A DNA stretch of 64,000 nt from NCBI RefSeq assembly GCF_020268605.1, contig NZ_CP084222.1:1798001-1862000 (forward strand), in the 5' to 3' direction. Both the position numbers and the translations under genes were made by a program. The notes under the pieces are model-generated. The model was given only the letters and a program-made list of their open reading frames with translations, searched no databases and was not told where the DNA came from. Source of the DNA: Arsenophonus apicola. GTDB lineage: Bacteria > Pseudomonadota > Gammaproteobacteria > Enterobacterales > Enterobacteriaceae. Within the stretch, counting starts at the first letter, position 1. Each line of letters opens with the position of its first letter. Of this stretch, positions 21,588 through 31,334 are shown piece after piece.

Positions 21588-22588
21588 CCTGTACAAAAGA
21601 AACGGGTATTATTCCTATAGGGACCCACGTACACGTAAGGAATACGGTTTGGGTAGAAACAAAGCCTATGCAATTAACGAGGCTATTAGTGCAAATCAGT
21701 TATTGATGAAAGCAGAGAAAGTAAAGCCACTAACAGAAAGGATCGACGGACAGGGAACTGTCTATTTTCATGAGTTTTTAGATAGATATGAAGAAATATT
21801 GAAAACAAGAGGATTAAGAGAGAAAACATTAAAAGACTATAAGCAAAGAATAGGTGTGATCAGAAAAGGATTTGTTAATGCGCCGATTCAAAACATAACC
21901 ACGAAACAGATTGCGGATTTTCTTCAGTTATCAATTAATGAAGAAAGAATGACAACTGCGAAACTAATGCGCAGTTTATTAAATGATTGTTTTAGAGAAG
22001 CAATATCATTAGGACTAATAGAAATAAATCCAGTGACATCAACAAAGACGCCAAAAATAAAAAATTCAAAGAGCAAGATTATCTTTAGAAGATTTTAATA
22101 CTATTTTAGGTTTAATAAATAATGACCATCATTGGTTAACTCATGCTATGAAATTAGCGCTAGTTACAGGGCAAAGAGTATCTGATGTCTCTAAAATAAA
22201 ATATAAAGATATTCATGATGGGAAATTATGGATAATCCAACAAAAAACAGGAGCAAAAATAGCAATCCCTCTTGATATTGAACTTTACGGAATTAAATTA
22301 TCAAAGACTATTGCAGATTGTGTGAATAATTCAGAGTTTGTCATTAACAATAATGGAAATAAAATTACAGTAGAAAGAATATCAAAAGAATTTAGAAGGT
22401 TCAGAGATATTTCTCAATTAAATTGGGTAGGTGAGCCACCCTCTTTTCATGAAATTAGAAGCTTATCTGCTAGACTCTACACTGAAACAATGGGTAGCAA
22501 TTTTGCGCAAAAGCTGCTAGGACATAAGTCGGCCACAATGACAGCAAAATATCAAGATGATAGAAATAATAGTTGGATTGAGATTTAA
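21544..22588 (+). pseudogene. int: lambda-type tyrosine integrase, one frameshift
   Basis: The N-terminal arm-binding and core-binding domains (DLPPNLYKRNGYYSYRDPRT, LDRYEEILKTRGLREKTLKD) run to 22098, where the frame stops. Removing one A from TTCAAAGAG near 22069 restores RARLSLEDFNTILG and the catalytic domain. That domain has Arg in VTGQRVSD, HEIRSLSARLY, LLGHKSA and the Tyr in MTAKYQDD. The corrected length is 347 residues, near lambda Int. As written the catalytic domain is separated, so excision should fail. Confidence 0.85.
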
Positions 22589-22675
22589 ATTTTAATGGAT
22601 GAATAGTGACTTATAGTGATAATTTTGTTTTATCATATTGATTTTTAAGGATAATTAATAATAGCAACTAAAGGC
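22589..22675. other. prophage-chromosome junction (attachment site region)
   Basis: Between the int stop and the point where the chitin-binding gene loses family resemblance (about 22665-22675) lies A+T-rich sequence. It should contain one attachment site. The exact core cannot be fixed without the other prophage end, which is left of the window. Confidence 0.5.
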
Positions 22676-23088
22676 GCATTAGGATCCCAATCTTGTTTAG
22701 TAATGAAATACTCCCAGCCAGTCGTTCTATGAGGAGCAGTTAACGTCCAATAGAAGGTATTTTTACCAGGCGAAACATCAACTTTAGTCCAGCGAGTTGC
22801 GCTCTGCTCATCTAACTCACCAAACCAACGATGACCAGCACTTGCGATTTTCCCATCAGCTGGCCCACGACGAGGAAAACCCTTACGGCCTTCAACGGAT
22901 TGAGGTTCAACCATAACCGCACCACAATTACCATTTTTACCCAATGAACACAGATAAGGCCGACTAGCAGGAAAATCGATATAACCATGCATAGGAGTGG
23001 GGAGAGTAGTAGCGCCAGCAAAACTTACAACACTAATTAATACTAATATTGCTAATGATAACATTGCAAATGATAATTTTATTTTCAT
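22645..23088 (-). pseudogene. chitin-binding / AA10 lytic polysaccharide monooxygenase, 3' end replaced by prophage
   Basis: 147 residues. A signal peptide (MKIKLSFAMLSLAILVLISV) precedes HGYIDFPASRPYLCSLGKNG, the copper-site His and start of AA10 domains. GNCGAVMVEPQSVEG, GFPRRGPADGKIASAG, ATRWTKVDVSPGKNTFYWTL and WEYFITKQDWDPNAPL continue the family pattern. Then the sequence turns into VAIINYP and stops, about 50 residues short of a usual domain and without the last conserved His and Phe. The break coincides with the prophage end. An oddity: seven residues (TTLPTPM) lie between the apparent cleavage region and the His. Confidence 0.78.
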
Positions 23089-23489
23089 TCTGTTTATTCC
23101 GTAATTAGCTAATTTTATTTATTAAAAAATAGTTAGTAGACATAATGAAAACTACCGTAAAATTATCATTTAACAACGACCATAATATCAATGAAAATAA
23201 TATAATTAATTAATAAAAAAGAGTTAATTATAAATTGCATTAATATTAACTCATTATTGTCTTATTCGAACTAAATATCACTAATTTACATTAATAGCAC
23301 TGTAATTAAATAAGTGATTCATTAAAAATAAAAATAATTCAGCAAAATAAAAAATGCTAATTAGCAATAAATTATTCTTTAGCTATATATTATTAATAGC
23401 AGCTTAACCTTAGGTTAAGCTGCTATAAAAAATAATTAGCATAATTATATTAAAAAGTTCCAAGCAATAAATTTAAACCACTAATAAGG
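23089..23489. other. A+T-rich intergenic region
   Basis: No open frame or RNA gene is visible. It holds the promoter side of the chitin-binding gene at its left end and a strong hairpin (23398-23424) after ruvB. Several A+T-rich blocks are present but no repeat family is recognised. Confidence 0.5.
23398..23424 (-). terminator. hairpin downstream of ruvB
   Basis: AGCAGCTTAACC and GGTTAAGCTGCT form a perfect 12-base stem with a three-base loop, 65 bases after the ruvB stop. The tail is A+T-rich but not a T run, so termination strength is uncertain. Confidence 0.55.
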
Positions 23490-24506
23490 TTAGCTAGCGT
23501 CATCATGATCTCTATTAAGCCCAAAATGGCGATATGCATGATCAGTCGCTATTCTTCCACGGGGAGTACGCTGAATAAACCCTTGTTGAATAAGAAAAGG
23601 TTCAAGAACATCTTCTATAGTTTCCCTTTCTTCACCAATTGCCGCCGCCACATTGTCTAATCCTACCGGGCCACCCATAAATTTATCAATAATCGCTATT
23701 AATAATTTACGATCAAGATAGTCAAAACCGGCTGAATCAACATTAAGCATATCTAATGCCTGTGCAGCGATCGCACTATCAATATTACCATTGCCTTTTA
23801 CTTGAGCAAAATCTCTTACTCGCCGCAACAAACGATTAGTTATCCGTGGCGTTCCTCGCGAGCGCATCGCAATCTGTCTCGCACCGCCATCAGAGATTTC
23901 TAACCCCATAAAGTGAGCACTACGTAAGACAATTGTTTGTAAATCATCAACATTATAAAATTCTAGACGCTGGACAATACCAAAACGATCTCTTAGCGGA
24001 GATGTTAATGAACCGGCTCGGGTTGTTGCGCCAACTAAAGTAAAGGGGGGTAAATCGATTTTAATCGAACGCGCAGCAGGCCCTTCACCAATCATGATAT
24101 CTAGTTGGTAATCTTCCATTGCCGGATAAAGAATTTCCTCTACAACTGGCGATAAACGGTGAATTTCATCAATAAACAGCACATCATTTGGCTCTAAATT
24201 GGTTAACATTGCTGCTAAATCACCCGCTTTTTCCAGCACCGGGCCAGAGGTGGTGCGTAAGTTGGAACCCAATTCATTTGCTACAATACCGGCTAAGGTT
24301 GTTTTACCAAGCCCAGGTGGGCCAAAAATCAGTAAGTGATCAAGCGCTTCAGCGCGTAATTTAGCCGCCTGAATAAAGATTTCCATCTGTTGGCATACCT
24401 GAGGCTGCCCGACATATTCAGTAAGTAATTTTGGCCGAATGGCGCGATCTATCACCTCTTCATCAGGTAAATTCTCAGCAGAAACTAAACGATCAGCCTC
24501 AATCAT
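23490..24506 (-). CDS. ruvB: Holliday junction branch migration ATPase RuvB
   Basis: 338 residues, full length for RuvB. Walker A GPPGLGKT is at 62-69 and Walker B DEIH at 113-116; the arginine-finger region (GATTRAGSLTSPLRDRFG) and the C-terminal winged helix (GFIQRTPRGRIATDHAYRHF) are intact. RuvB hexamers, with RuvA, drive branch migration of Holliday junctions during recombination and fork repair. ruvA lies 22 bases upstream in the same direction. Confidence 0.97.
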   Translation of the reverse strand: MIEADRLVSAENLPDEEVIDRAIRPKLLTEYVGQPQVCQQMEIFIQAAKLRAEALDHLLIFGPPGLGKTTLAGIVANELGSNLRTTSGPVLEKAGDLAAMLTNLEPNDVLFIDEIHRLSPVVEEILYPAMEDYQLDIMIGEGPAARSIKIDLPPFTLVGATTRAGSLTSPLRDRFGIVQRLEFYNVDDLQTIVLRSAHFMGLEISDGGARQIAMRSRGTPRITNRLLRRVRDFAQVKGNGNIDSAIAAQALDMLNVDSAGFDYLDRKLLIAIIDKFMGGPVGLDNVAAAIGEERETIEDVLEPFLIQQGFIQRTPRGRIATDHAYRHFGLNRDHDDAS

Positions 24507-24528
24507 AGATTTGTCCCATACTTGTTAT

Positions 24529-25143
24529 TTATAGAGCGGCTCGTAATGCTTCACGGATCAATGCTTCACAGTTAGTAGCTCCATTAGCAACTCTGCCAAT
24601 CATACGGCTTGCATCTTGCGGTTTATAGCCTAAAGAAATTAATGCGGCAACGGCCTCTGCTTCAATATCGTGACTATTTTGTTTTGCAACTGACGAGCCA
24701 GGTAAATCTATCGCATTTTGATTAAATAGATCGCCATTAAGTCCTTTAAAGCGGTCTTTCATTTCAACCACCAGCCGTTCTGCGGTTTTTTTGCCAACAC
24801 CAGGTAATTTCACCAAACTAGTAATGTCTTCTTGCTCTATCGCAGAAACAAATTGATAAGCCGACATACCGGATAAAATGGCCAGGGCTAATTTAGGACC
24901 TACCCCATTCACCTTAATTAATTCACGAAATAATGCCCTTTCTTGCTTATCATTGAAACCATAGAGAAGCTGCGCATCTTCACGCACGATAAATTGAGTC
25001 AACAAAATCACTTCCTGACCAATTTCAGGTAATTCATAAAAACAGGTCATTGGCATATGAACTTCATAACCTACACCATTTAGTTCGAGTAAAACAATAG
25101 GCGGCTGTTTTTCCAAAATAGTGCCTCGCAAGCGACCAATCAC
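24529..25143 (-). CDS. ruvA: Holliday junction DNA helicase subunit RuvA
   Basis: 204 residues beginning MIGRLRGTILEKQPPIVLLE. Domain I is the OB fold. Domain II has helix-hairpin-helix repeats (LIKVNGVGPKLALAILSG, LVKLPGVGKKTAERLVVEMK). The C-terminal domain III (EAEAVAALISLGYKPQDASR) contacts RuvB. It tetramerises on four-way junctions and loads RuvB. It is between ruvC and ruvB on the same strand. Confidence 0.97.
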   Translation of the reverse strand: MIGRLRGTILEKQPPIVLLELNGVGYEVHMPMTCFYELPEIGQEVILLTQFIVREDAQLLYGFNDKQERALFRELIKVNGVGPKLALAILSGMSAYQFVSAIEQEDITSLVKLPGVGKKTAERLVVEMKDRFKGLNGDLFNQNAIDLPGSSVAKQNSHDIEAEAVAALISLGYKPQDASRMIGRVANGATNCEALIREALRAAL

Positions 25144-25214
25144 ATCGATTTCCTCTTTTAGGTTATTCTGTTAATGCTTATATTATAAAAAAATACTGGA
25201 TTTATATCCAGTTG

Positions 25215-25736
25215 TTAACGCAAGCGTCCTTTGGCCAATAATAGCCGAGGATCACCCATTCGCACCAAATTTTGATTAAAATGACAATGTGTAATCGCAA
25301 TAGCTAAAGCATCTGCAGCATCAGCTTGAGGATGCGATGACAGTTTTAATACTGAACACACCATATGCTGAACCTGTTTTTTTTCAGCCGCTCCAGTGCC
25401 CACAACAGATTGTTTTACTTGTCTGGCCGCATATTCAAAGACCGGCAATTGGTTATTAACCGCAGCTAAAATCGCCACTCCTCTTGCTTGACCTAATTTT
25501 AGAGCAGAGTCGGCATTTTTTGCCATAAACACCTGCTCGACAGCAAAACTATCCGGTTGATACTGAGTAATGATTTCAATAACACCAGCATAAATCCGCT
25601 GTAAGCGTGTTGGCAGATCGTCAACCTGAGTACGTATACAACCACTACCTAAATAGATCAATTGTCGACCTAGTTGCCGAACAACGCCATAACCGGTAAT
25701 CCGAGAACCAGGATCGATCCCAAGAATAATTGCCAT
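25215..25736 (-). CDS. ruvC: crossover junction endodeoxyribonuclease RuvC
   Basis: 173 residues. The RNase H-like active site has Asp in LGIDPGSRITGYG, Glu in FAVEQVFMAKN and the C-terminal Asp pair in QADAADALAIAITHCHF. It resolves Holliday junctions after branch migration by RuvAB. The gene follows yebC after 90 bases and precedes ruvA, the common enterobacterial order without the yebB gene found in E. coli. Confidence 0.97.
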   Translation of the reverse strand: MAIILGIDPGSRITGYGVVRQLGRQLIYLGSGCIRTQVDDLPTRLQRIYAGVIEIITQYQPDSFAVEQVFMAKNADSALKLGQARGVAILAAVNNQLPVFEYAARQVKQSVVGTGAAEKKQVQHMVCSVLKLSSHPQADAADALAIAITHCHFNQNLVRMGDPRLLLAKGRLR

Positions 25737-25825
25737 ATTCTTGACTCACAAAGTAGGTTAAACATGCAAAGAAAAAGCATACTGATAATCAGCATGCTAT
25801 CTCTTAATATAAAAAGTTGATTTAA

Positions 25826-26569
25826 TTATAGCTGAGCCGCAACTTCATCTGAAATTTCCCCATTATGATACACTTCTTGTACATCATCAGAATCTTCCAG
25901 CATATCTATTAAACGCAGAAGTTTAGGCGCAGTATCAGCATCTAAATTTGCTCTGGTTGACGGGATCATGGTCACTTCAGCAGCTTCAGCCTTAAAACCG
26001 ACCGCATCTAAAGCATCTTTTACGTCACCAAAGTTTTCCAGCGTAGTATAAACATCGATTGCACCATCATCATAAGATTCAACATCTTCTGCGCCAGCCT
26101 CTAATGCCGCCTCCATCAAGCTATCTTCATCAATACCAGGCGCATAAGAGATCACGCCACGTTTAGTAAATAAATAAGCAACAGAGCCGTCGGTACCTAA
26201 ATTACCACCGCATTTAGTAAAGGCATGGCGTACATCAGAAACGGTACGATTACGATTATCACTTAAGCATTCAACCATAACCGCCGTACCGCCTGGGCCA
26301 TAGCCTTCATAAATGATCGTTTCCAGATTGTCATTTTCATCACTACCTACCCCACGTGCGATGGCTCGATTTAACGTATCTCGCGTCATATTATTAGATA
26401 ACGCCTTATCAATCGCCGCACGCAATCGTGGATTTGATGCAGCATCACCGCCACCTAAACGAGCCGCTGTTACCAGTTCACGAATAATTTTAGTAAAAAT
26501 TTTACCACGTTTAGCGTCTTGCGCCGCTTTACGGTGTTTGGTATTGGCCCATTTACTATGACCTGCCAT
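25826..26569 (-). CDS. yebC: YebC/PmpR family protein (TACO1 family)
   Basis: 247 residues from MAGHSKWANTKHRKAAQDAK, the universal start of the family, with GGGAGA upstream; an extension to 26593 is not conserved. NPRLRAAIDKALSNNMTRDT and IIYEGYGPGGTAVMVECLSD are family signatures. The family was named as transcription regulators, and recent work ties members to translation of difficult proline stretches. It precedes ruvC. Confidence 0.95.
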   Translation of the reverse strand: MAGHSKWANTKHRKAAQDAKRGKIFTKIIRELVTAARLGGGDAASNPRLRAAIDKALSNNMTRDTLNRAIARGVGSDENDNLETIIYEGYGPGGTAVMVECLSDNRNRTVSDVRHAFTKCGGNLGTDGSVAYLFTKRGVISYAPGIDEDSLMEAALEAGAEDVESYDDGAIDVYTTLENFGDVKDALDAVGFKAEAAEVTMIPSTRANLDADTAPKLLRLIDMLEDSDDVQEVYHNGEISDEVAAQL

Positions 26570-26599
26570 GAAATATCTCCCAAAATACGTCAATAAAAA

Positions 26600-27037
26600 T
26601 CATTTTAGAACAAATTTTTCAATCGCCTGACGGTTACTCCATGACTTGGTCAATGCTGCAGCTTGAGCGGCGGGTAACCAACGAAAAGCCAAATGTTCTA
26701 TCAATAAAATATCCTGCTCTTGCGGCAAGGCCAAAGAAAACCAATGCTCTTTACATTGGGTTACACCTGGCGCATAACGATGGCGAAATTTTAAAAAAAT
26801 ATCAAAATAGAGACTGTGTTGCAGATCAACTAACGCTAAATGCTGTTTAATAATATCAATGCCTATCTCTTCTTTAACTTCACGTAATGCTGCCTCTATT
26901 GGTGTTTCGTTATCCTCAAGACTACCGGTAACTGATTGCCAAAAATCCGGATCATCACGCCGCTGTAGCATCAGTACTTGGCGACTTGATTGCACATAAA
27001 TCACAACTAATACTGATTCCGGCCGTTTATATTGCAT
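26600..27037 (-). CDS. nudB: dihydroneopterin triphosphate diphosphatase NudB
   Basis: 145 residues. The Nudix box GX5EX7REUXEEXGU is exact at residues 38-60 (GSLEDNETPIEAALREVKEE then IGI). HRYAPGVTQCKEHWFSLALP and LTKSWSNRQAIEKFV are characteristic of NudB. It removes pyrophosphate from dihydroneopterin triphosphate in folate synthesis. The gene is between aspS (5-base gap) and yebC, the E. coli order. Confidence 0.95.
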   Translation of the reverse strand: MQYKRPESVLVVIYVQSSRQVLMLQRRDDPDFWQSVTGSLEDNETPIEAALREVKEEIGIDIIKQHLALVDLQHSLYFDIFLKFRHRYAPGVTQCKEHWFSLALPQEQDILLIEHLAFRWLPAAQAAALTKSWSNRQAIEKFVLK

Positions 27038-27042
27038 AATAT

Positions 27043-28806
27043 TTATTTAGTTTTCTCACTAACAGTTATCGCCAACTCCGCTAATGCGGCCGGATTTGCC
27101 ACACTGGGGGCATCGGTCATTAAACAGGCTGCCGCGGTAGTTTTTGGAAACGCAATCACATCGCGAATGTTTTCTGTTCCCGTTAACAACATAACAAGCC
27201 TATCTAAACCAAATGCTAAACCGGCATGGGGCGGCGTTCCATATTGTAATGCCTCCAATAAGAAACCAAATTTGTCTTGCTGATCTGACTCGCTAATATT
27301 GAGAATTTGGAAAACAGCTTGTTGCATCTTATTGTGATGAATACGCACTGAACCGCCACCCACTTCATAACCATTTATGACCATATCATAGGCATTCGCA
27401 ACAGCCGCTAAAGGATTGGCTTGCAATTGTTCAGGCGTAAAATCTTTTGGCGCAGTAAAAGGATGATGCATAGCATTAAGTTTACCGTGCTCATCTTCTT
27501 CAAACATCGGAAAATCAACAATCCATAATGGTTTCCAACTGTTATTTTGGGTAATTGCTAAATCACGCCCTACTCTCAACCGTAACGCTCCCATCGCATC
27601 ATTGACCACATTTTGTTTGCCGGCACCAAATAACAAAATATCGCCTGCCTTAGCTTGGGTAAGGGCTAATAAATTATCAATCACATGTTGTGGCAAAAAC
27701 TTAGCGATTGGGCTTTGAATATCTGCCTGATCTTCAGCCAGTGAATTGACTTTCATCCAGGCTAACCCTTTTGCGCCGTAAATAGCAACAAATTCAGCAT
27801 AACCATCCAGTTGTTTACGCGTGAGTGTCGCTCCCCCTGGAACGCAAAGTGCAGCCACACGCCCTTTCGGATCATTGGCAGCCTCAGCAAACACTTTAAA
27901 TTCCACGCGGTTGACCAAATCAGCAATATCAATTAATTCTAAGGGATTACGTAAGTCTGGTTTATCTGAGCCATAACGCTGCATGGCCTCAGCAAAAGTC
28001 ATTACAGGAAAAGTACCTAACTCAATACCTTTATTTTCCTGCCACAAATGACGGATCAAACGTTCCATCACCTCACGAACTTGCTCAGCCGTCATAAAAG
28101 AGGTTTCTACGTCTATCTGAGTAAATTCAGGTTGACGATCAGCACGTAAGTCTTCATCACGAAAACACTTAACTATTTGATAATAACGATCAAAGCCGGA
28201 CATCATCAATAATTGTTTAAAAAGTTGAGGTGATTGTGGCAAGGCATAAAATTCGCCTTTATGCACACGGCTTGGGACAAGATAATCACGCGCCCCTTCC
28301 GGTGTTGCTTTCGTCAGAATAGGGGTTTCAATATCAACAAAACCTTCCGCATCCATAAAACGACGCACAAAACTGGTAATTTTAGCCCGTTCTCTCAAGC
28401 GCGTTGCCATTTCCGGCCGCCGCAAATCAAGATAACGATATTTTAATCTAATTTCTTCGGAATTTTGTTGATTACTATCTATCGGTAACGGTTCAGCACG
28501 ATTAATGATCGTCAATGTTTCAGCAACAATTTCTATCTCACCGGTCGGTATTTCTTTATTGATTTGTTCACGTTTTCGTACCATACCTGTGATCTGGATA
28601 CAAAATTCGTTACGTAACTGTGACGCTTGAGTAAAAAGTTCGGCATGATTTTCCTGTACAAAAATAACTTGAACTAAACCTTCGCGATCTCTCATATCGA
28701 CAAAAATTAATTTACCTAAATTGCGCTGACGGTTCACCCAGCCACAGAGAGTTACTTTTTGTCCGATGTGAGCAACACCTAATTGCCCACAATAATTTGT
28801 CCGCAT
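27043..28806 (-). CDS. aspS: aspartyl-tRNA synthetase
   Basis: 587 residues. An N-terminal OB anticodon-binding domain (LCGWVNRQRNLGKLIFVDMR) is followed by the class II catalytic core: motif 2 (CFRDEDLRADRQPEFTQIDV), the bacterial GAD insertion and motif 3 (GLAFGLDRLVMLLTG). It charges tRNA-Asp. It heads the leftward cluster aspS-nudB-yebC-ruvCAB. Confidence 0.97.
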   Translation of the reverse strand: MRTNYCGQLGVAHIGQKVTLCGWVNRQRNLGKLIFVDMRDREGLVQVIFVQENHAELFTQASQLRNEFCIQITGMVRKREQINKEIPTGEIEIVAETLTIINRAEPLPIDSNQQNSEEIRLKYRYLDLRRPEMATRLRERAKITSFVRRFMDAEGFVDIETPILTKATPEGARDYLVPSRVHKGEFYALPQSPQLFKQLLMMSGFDRYYQIVKCFRDEDLRADRQPEFTQIDVETSFMTAEQVREVMERLIRHLWQENKGIELGTFPVMTFAEAMQRYGSDKPDLRNPLELIDIADLVNRVEFKVFAEAANDPKGRVAALCVPGGATLTRKQLDGYAEFVAIYGAKGLAWMKVNSLAEDQADIQSPIAKFLPQHVIDNLLALTQAKAGDILLFGAGKQNVVNDAMGALRLRVGRDLAITQNNSWKPLWIVDFPMFEEDEHGKLNAMHHPFTAPKDFTPEQLQANPLAAVANAYDMVINGYEVGGGSVRIHHNKMQQAVFQILNISESDQQDKFGFLLEALQYGTPPHAGLAFGLDRLVMLLTGTENIRDVIAFPKTTAAACLMTDAPSVANPAALAELAITVSEKTK

Positions 28807-29078
28807 ACGATATCCTTTTACTCATCATACTTAACTTGCAGAGTCGCTTGCACTAGTCATTTTAGTGCTATTTATTTAAACGCAACCAAAAAATATTGCT
28901 ATTATACAGAAAATTCCATTGGGAAATAAGTACGCCTAACCATATTGGATAAATAACTTTTAGCGTTTTGCCAATCTCAAAGCTTTTTATTGATTTAAAT
29001 ACTATATTTATGGTAACAGTTGCAGCTTTGAGATGTATCATTATTTCGCTGTTTTGCTTAATAAAATTGGGGAAAAAA

Positions 29079-29477
29079 ATGGTTAGTTCTCTGTACATTG
29101 TATTTAGCGCTTTAATATTGCTTAAGTTATCTTTGGAAGTCATTAAACTCAGAACTCAGTATCAAGTTACTTACGGTGACGGTGGTTTTTGTGAATTACA
29201 AACAGCAATACGCGTTCAGGGTAATGCAATTGAGTATATTCCTATCTCTATGTTGTTATTATTAATGATGGAGATGAACGGCGCGCCTGTTTGGGCTATT
29301 CATTTTTGTGGATTAATTTTTATCATCGCCAGAATTCTTTATTACTTTGGCCTAAAACATAGAGAACGTACTTGGCGCTATTTTGGTCGAATAACAACCT
29401 TCAGTTCTATGATTTTAATGATTCTGGTTAACATTTATTATTTGCCTTGGATACAAATTTTCTCATTTGATCTTTAA
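29079..29477 (+). CDS. yecN: MAPEG family inner-membrane protein YecN
   Basis: 132 residues. It starts MVSSLYIVFSALILLKLSLE after GGGGA; longer in-frame starts at 28968 lack a ribosome site. It shows four membrane segments and the MAPEG pattern RVQGNAIEYIPISMLLLLMM. The family includes glutathione transferase relatives; YecN itself has no established reaction. It lies between aspS and cmoAB, as in E. coli. Confidence 0.9.
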   Translation: MVSSLYIVFSALILLKLSLEVIKLRTQYQVTYGDGGFCELQTAIRVQGNAIEYIPISMLLLLMMEMNGAPVWAIHFCGLIFIIARILYYFGLKHRERTWRYFGRITTFSSMILMILVNIYYLPWIQIFSFDL

Positions 29478-29605
29478 GACTAGTGCTTATTTCATTAACA
29501 TGGGCATACTTAACGGCTTTGCCATGTTAATGAGATTTAATTTATGTACTAACACAAAATCTGTTAGAATAAATTACCGTTTGCAATTTAATTGATCCAC
29601 AAGTT

Positions 29606-30361
29606 ATGCCCAGCCATATTTTAAATAAACAGAGAGACACCTTATTTGCAACTCCTATCGCTAACTTAGGTGACTGGCAATTTGATGATAAAGTTGCCGA
29701 AGTCTTTCCTGATATGATCAAACGCTCAGTTCCTGGCTATTCAAATATTATCACTATGATTGGCATGCTCGCGACGCGTTTTGTCACAGCCAATAGCACA
29801 ATTTATGATCTCGGCTGTTCATTAGGCGCAGCAACATTATCCATTCGCCGTAATATCAAGGCTGAAAATTGTAAAATAATCGCTATTGATAATTCAGCCG
29901 CGATGATCGAGCGTTGCCAGCGAAATGTTTATGCTTATAAAGCAGATACGCCGGTTGAAATCATTGCGGGTGATATTCTCGATATCAACATGCAAAATGC
30001 CTCAATGGTGGTATTAAATTTTACCTTACAATTTATTGCTCCAGCCGCTCGACAGCAATTAATTAACCGTATTTACCAAGGTTTAAACCCTGGTGGTGTC
30101 TTAGTACTATCGGAAAAATTTAATTTTAGCGATGGGGAAATTGAGTCTTTACTGTTTAATATGCATTATGATTTTAAGCGCGCCAATGGCTACAGTGAAC
30201 TAGAGATAAGTCAAAAACGTAATATGCTAGAAAATACCATGTTACCCGACACGATCGACAAGCATAAAACCCGTCTGCGTACTGCAGGGTTTAATCATTA
30301 TGATTTATGGTTTCAATGTTTTAATTTTGGTTCACTTCTCGCTATCAAAGGTCAAGATTGA
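29606..30361 (+). CDS. cmoA: carboxy-SAM synthase CmoA
   Basis: 251 residues. DTLFATPIANLGDWQFDDKV and PDMIKRSVPGYSNIITMIG are family hallmarks. The SAM site is YDLGCSLGAATLSI near residue 68. CmoA makes carboxy-S-adenosylmethionine from SAM and prephenate. Its stop overlaps the cmoB start (ATGA-type), so both are co-translated. Confidence 0.96.
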   Translation: MPSHILNKQRDTLFATPIANLGDWQFDDKVAEVFPDMIKRSVPGYSNIITMIGMLATRFVTANSTIYDLGCSLGAATLSIRRNIKAENCKIIAIDNSAAMIERCQRNVYAYKADTPVEIIAGDILDINMQNASMVVLNFTLQFIAPAARQQLINRIYQGLNPGGVLVLSEKFNFSDGEIESLLFNMHYDFKRANGYSELEISQKRNMLENTMLPDTIDKHKTRLRTAGFNHYDLWFQCFNFGSLLAIKGQD

Positions 30362-31332
30362 TGATAGATTTTGGTCATTTTTATCAACAAATCGCAATCG
30401 GGCCGCTGAGTCACTGGCTAGAAACACTGCCCTGCCAAATTAAGCAATGGAAAAAAACCACTCAACATGGGAAATTCAACAGTTGGCAAAAAATAGTGCA
30501 AAATCTGCCCGACATAACGCCCACTAACTTAGATCTAAAAACCGCAGTGATGGCTAAAAACCAATGCCCACTGTGTCCAAAAGAGAAGCAACGGATCATC
30601 CAACTGCTAAAAAGTCTGATGCCGTGGCGTAAAGGCCCGTTTTCTCTCTACGATATTAACATTGATTGCGAATGGCGATCGGATTGGAAATGGCAACGTA
30701 TCCTGCCTTATCTTTCACCATTAACGGATAAATTGGTACTTGATGTTGGCTGCGGTAATGGCTATCACATGTGGAGAATGGTTGGTGAAGGTGCAAAAAC
30801 GGTCATCGGTATTGATCCTACCCAACTATTTTTATGTCAGTTTGCTGCGGTACGTAAATTAATTGGCAATAATCAACAAGCTCATCTATTGCCCCTAGCT
30901 ATTGAGCAACTACCAATGCTCGCTGCCTTTGATACTGTATTCTCAATGGGAGTGCTTTATCACCGGCGTTCACCGTTAGATCATCTCTATCAACTAAAAA
31001 ATCAATTAATTTCCGGTGGTGAGCTGGTATTGGAAAGTTTAGTTATTGAGGGTGATGAAAACCAATGCTTAATACCTAATGATCGTTATGCTCAAATGCG
31101 TAATGTCTATTTTCTCCCATCAGCAAAAATGCTTAAAATTTGGTTAGAAAAATGTGGTTTTTGCGATGTGCATATTGTTGATCAAACAGTAACAACCCTA
31201 CAAGAACAGCGAAAAACCGACTGGATGGAAACCGAATCATTAGCAAACTTTCTTGACCCCAATAACATTCATTTGACAGTAGAAGGTTATCCGGCTCCTT
31301 TACGCGCCATTTTAATTGCTAGAAAAAGGTAA
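30358..31332 (+). CDS. cmoB: tRNA U34 carboxymethyltransferase CmoB
   Basis: 324 residues. LVLDVGCGNGYHMWRMVGEG binds carboxy-SAM, and FDTVFSMGVLYHRRSPLDHL is the conserved catalytic-side motif. CmoB transfers a carboxymethyl group to 5-hydroxyuridine at wobble position 34, forming cmo5U. It overlaps cmoA. Confidence 0.96.
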   Translation: MMIDFGHFYQQIAIGPLSHWLETLPCQIKQWKKTTQHGKFNSWQKIVQNLPDITPTNLDLKTAVMAKNQCPLCPKEKQRIIQLLKSLMPWRKGPFSLYDINIDCEWRSDWKWQRILPYLSPLTDKLVLDVGCGNGYHMWRMVGEGAKTVIGIDPTQLFLCQFAAVRKLIGNNQQAHLLPLAIEQLPMLAAFDTVFSMGVLYHRRSPLDHLYQLKNQLISGGELVLESLVIEGDENQCLIPNDRYAQMRNVYFLPSAKMLKIWLEKCGFCDVHIVDQTVTTLQEQRKTDWMETESLANFLDPNNIHLTVEGYPAPLRAILIARKR

Positions 31333-31334
31333 AC

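Noticed and set aside
28868..29143. A 91-codon minus-strand frame opposite yecN
   Set aside because: It overlaps a well-supported MAPEG gene on the other strand and shows no family features.
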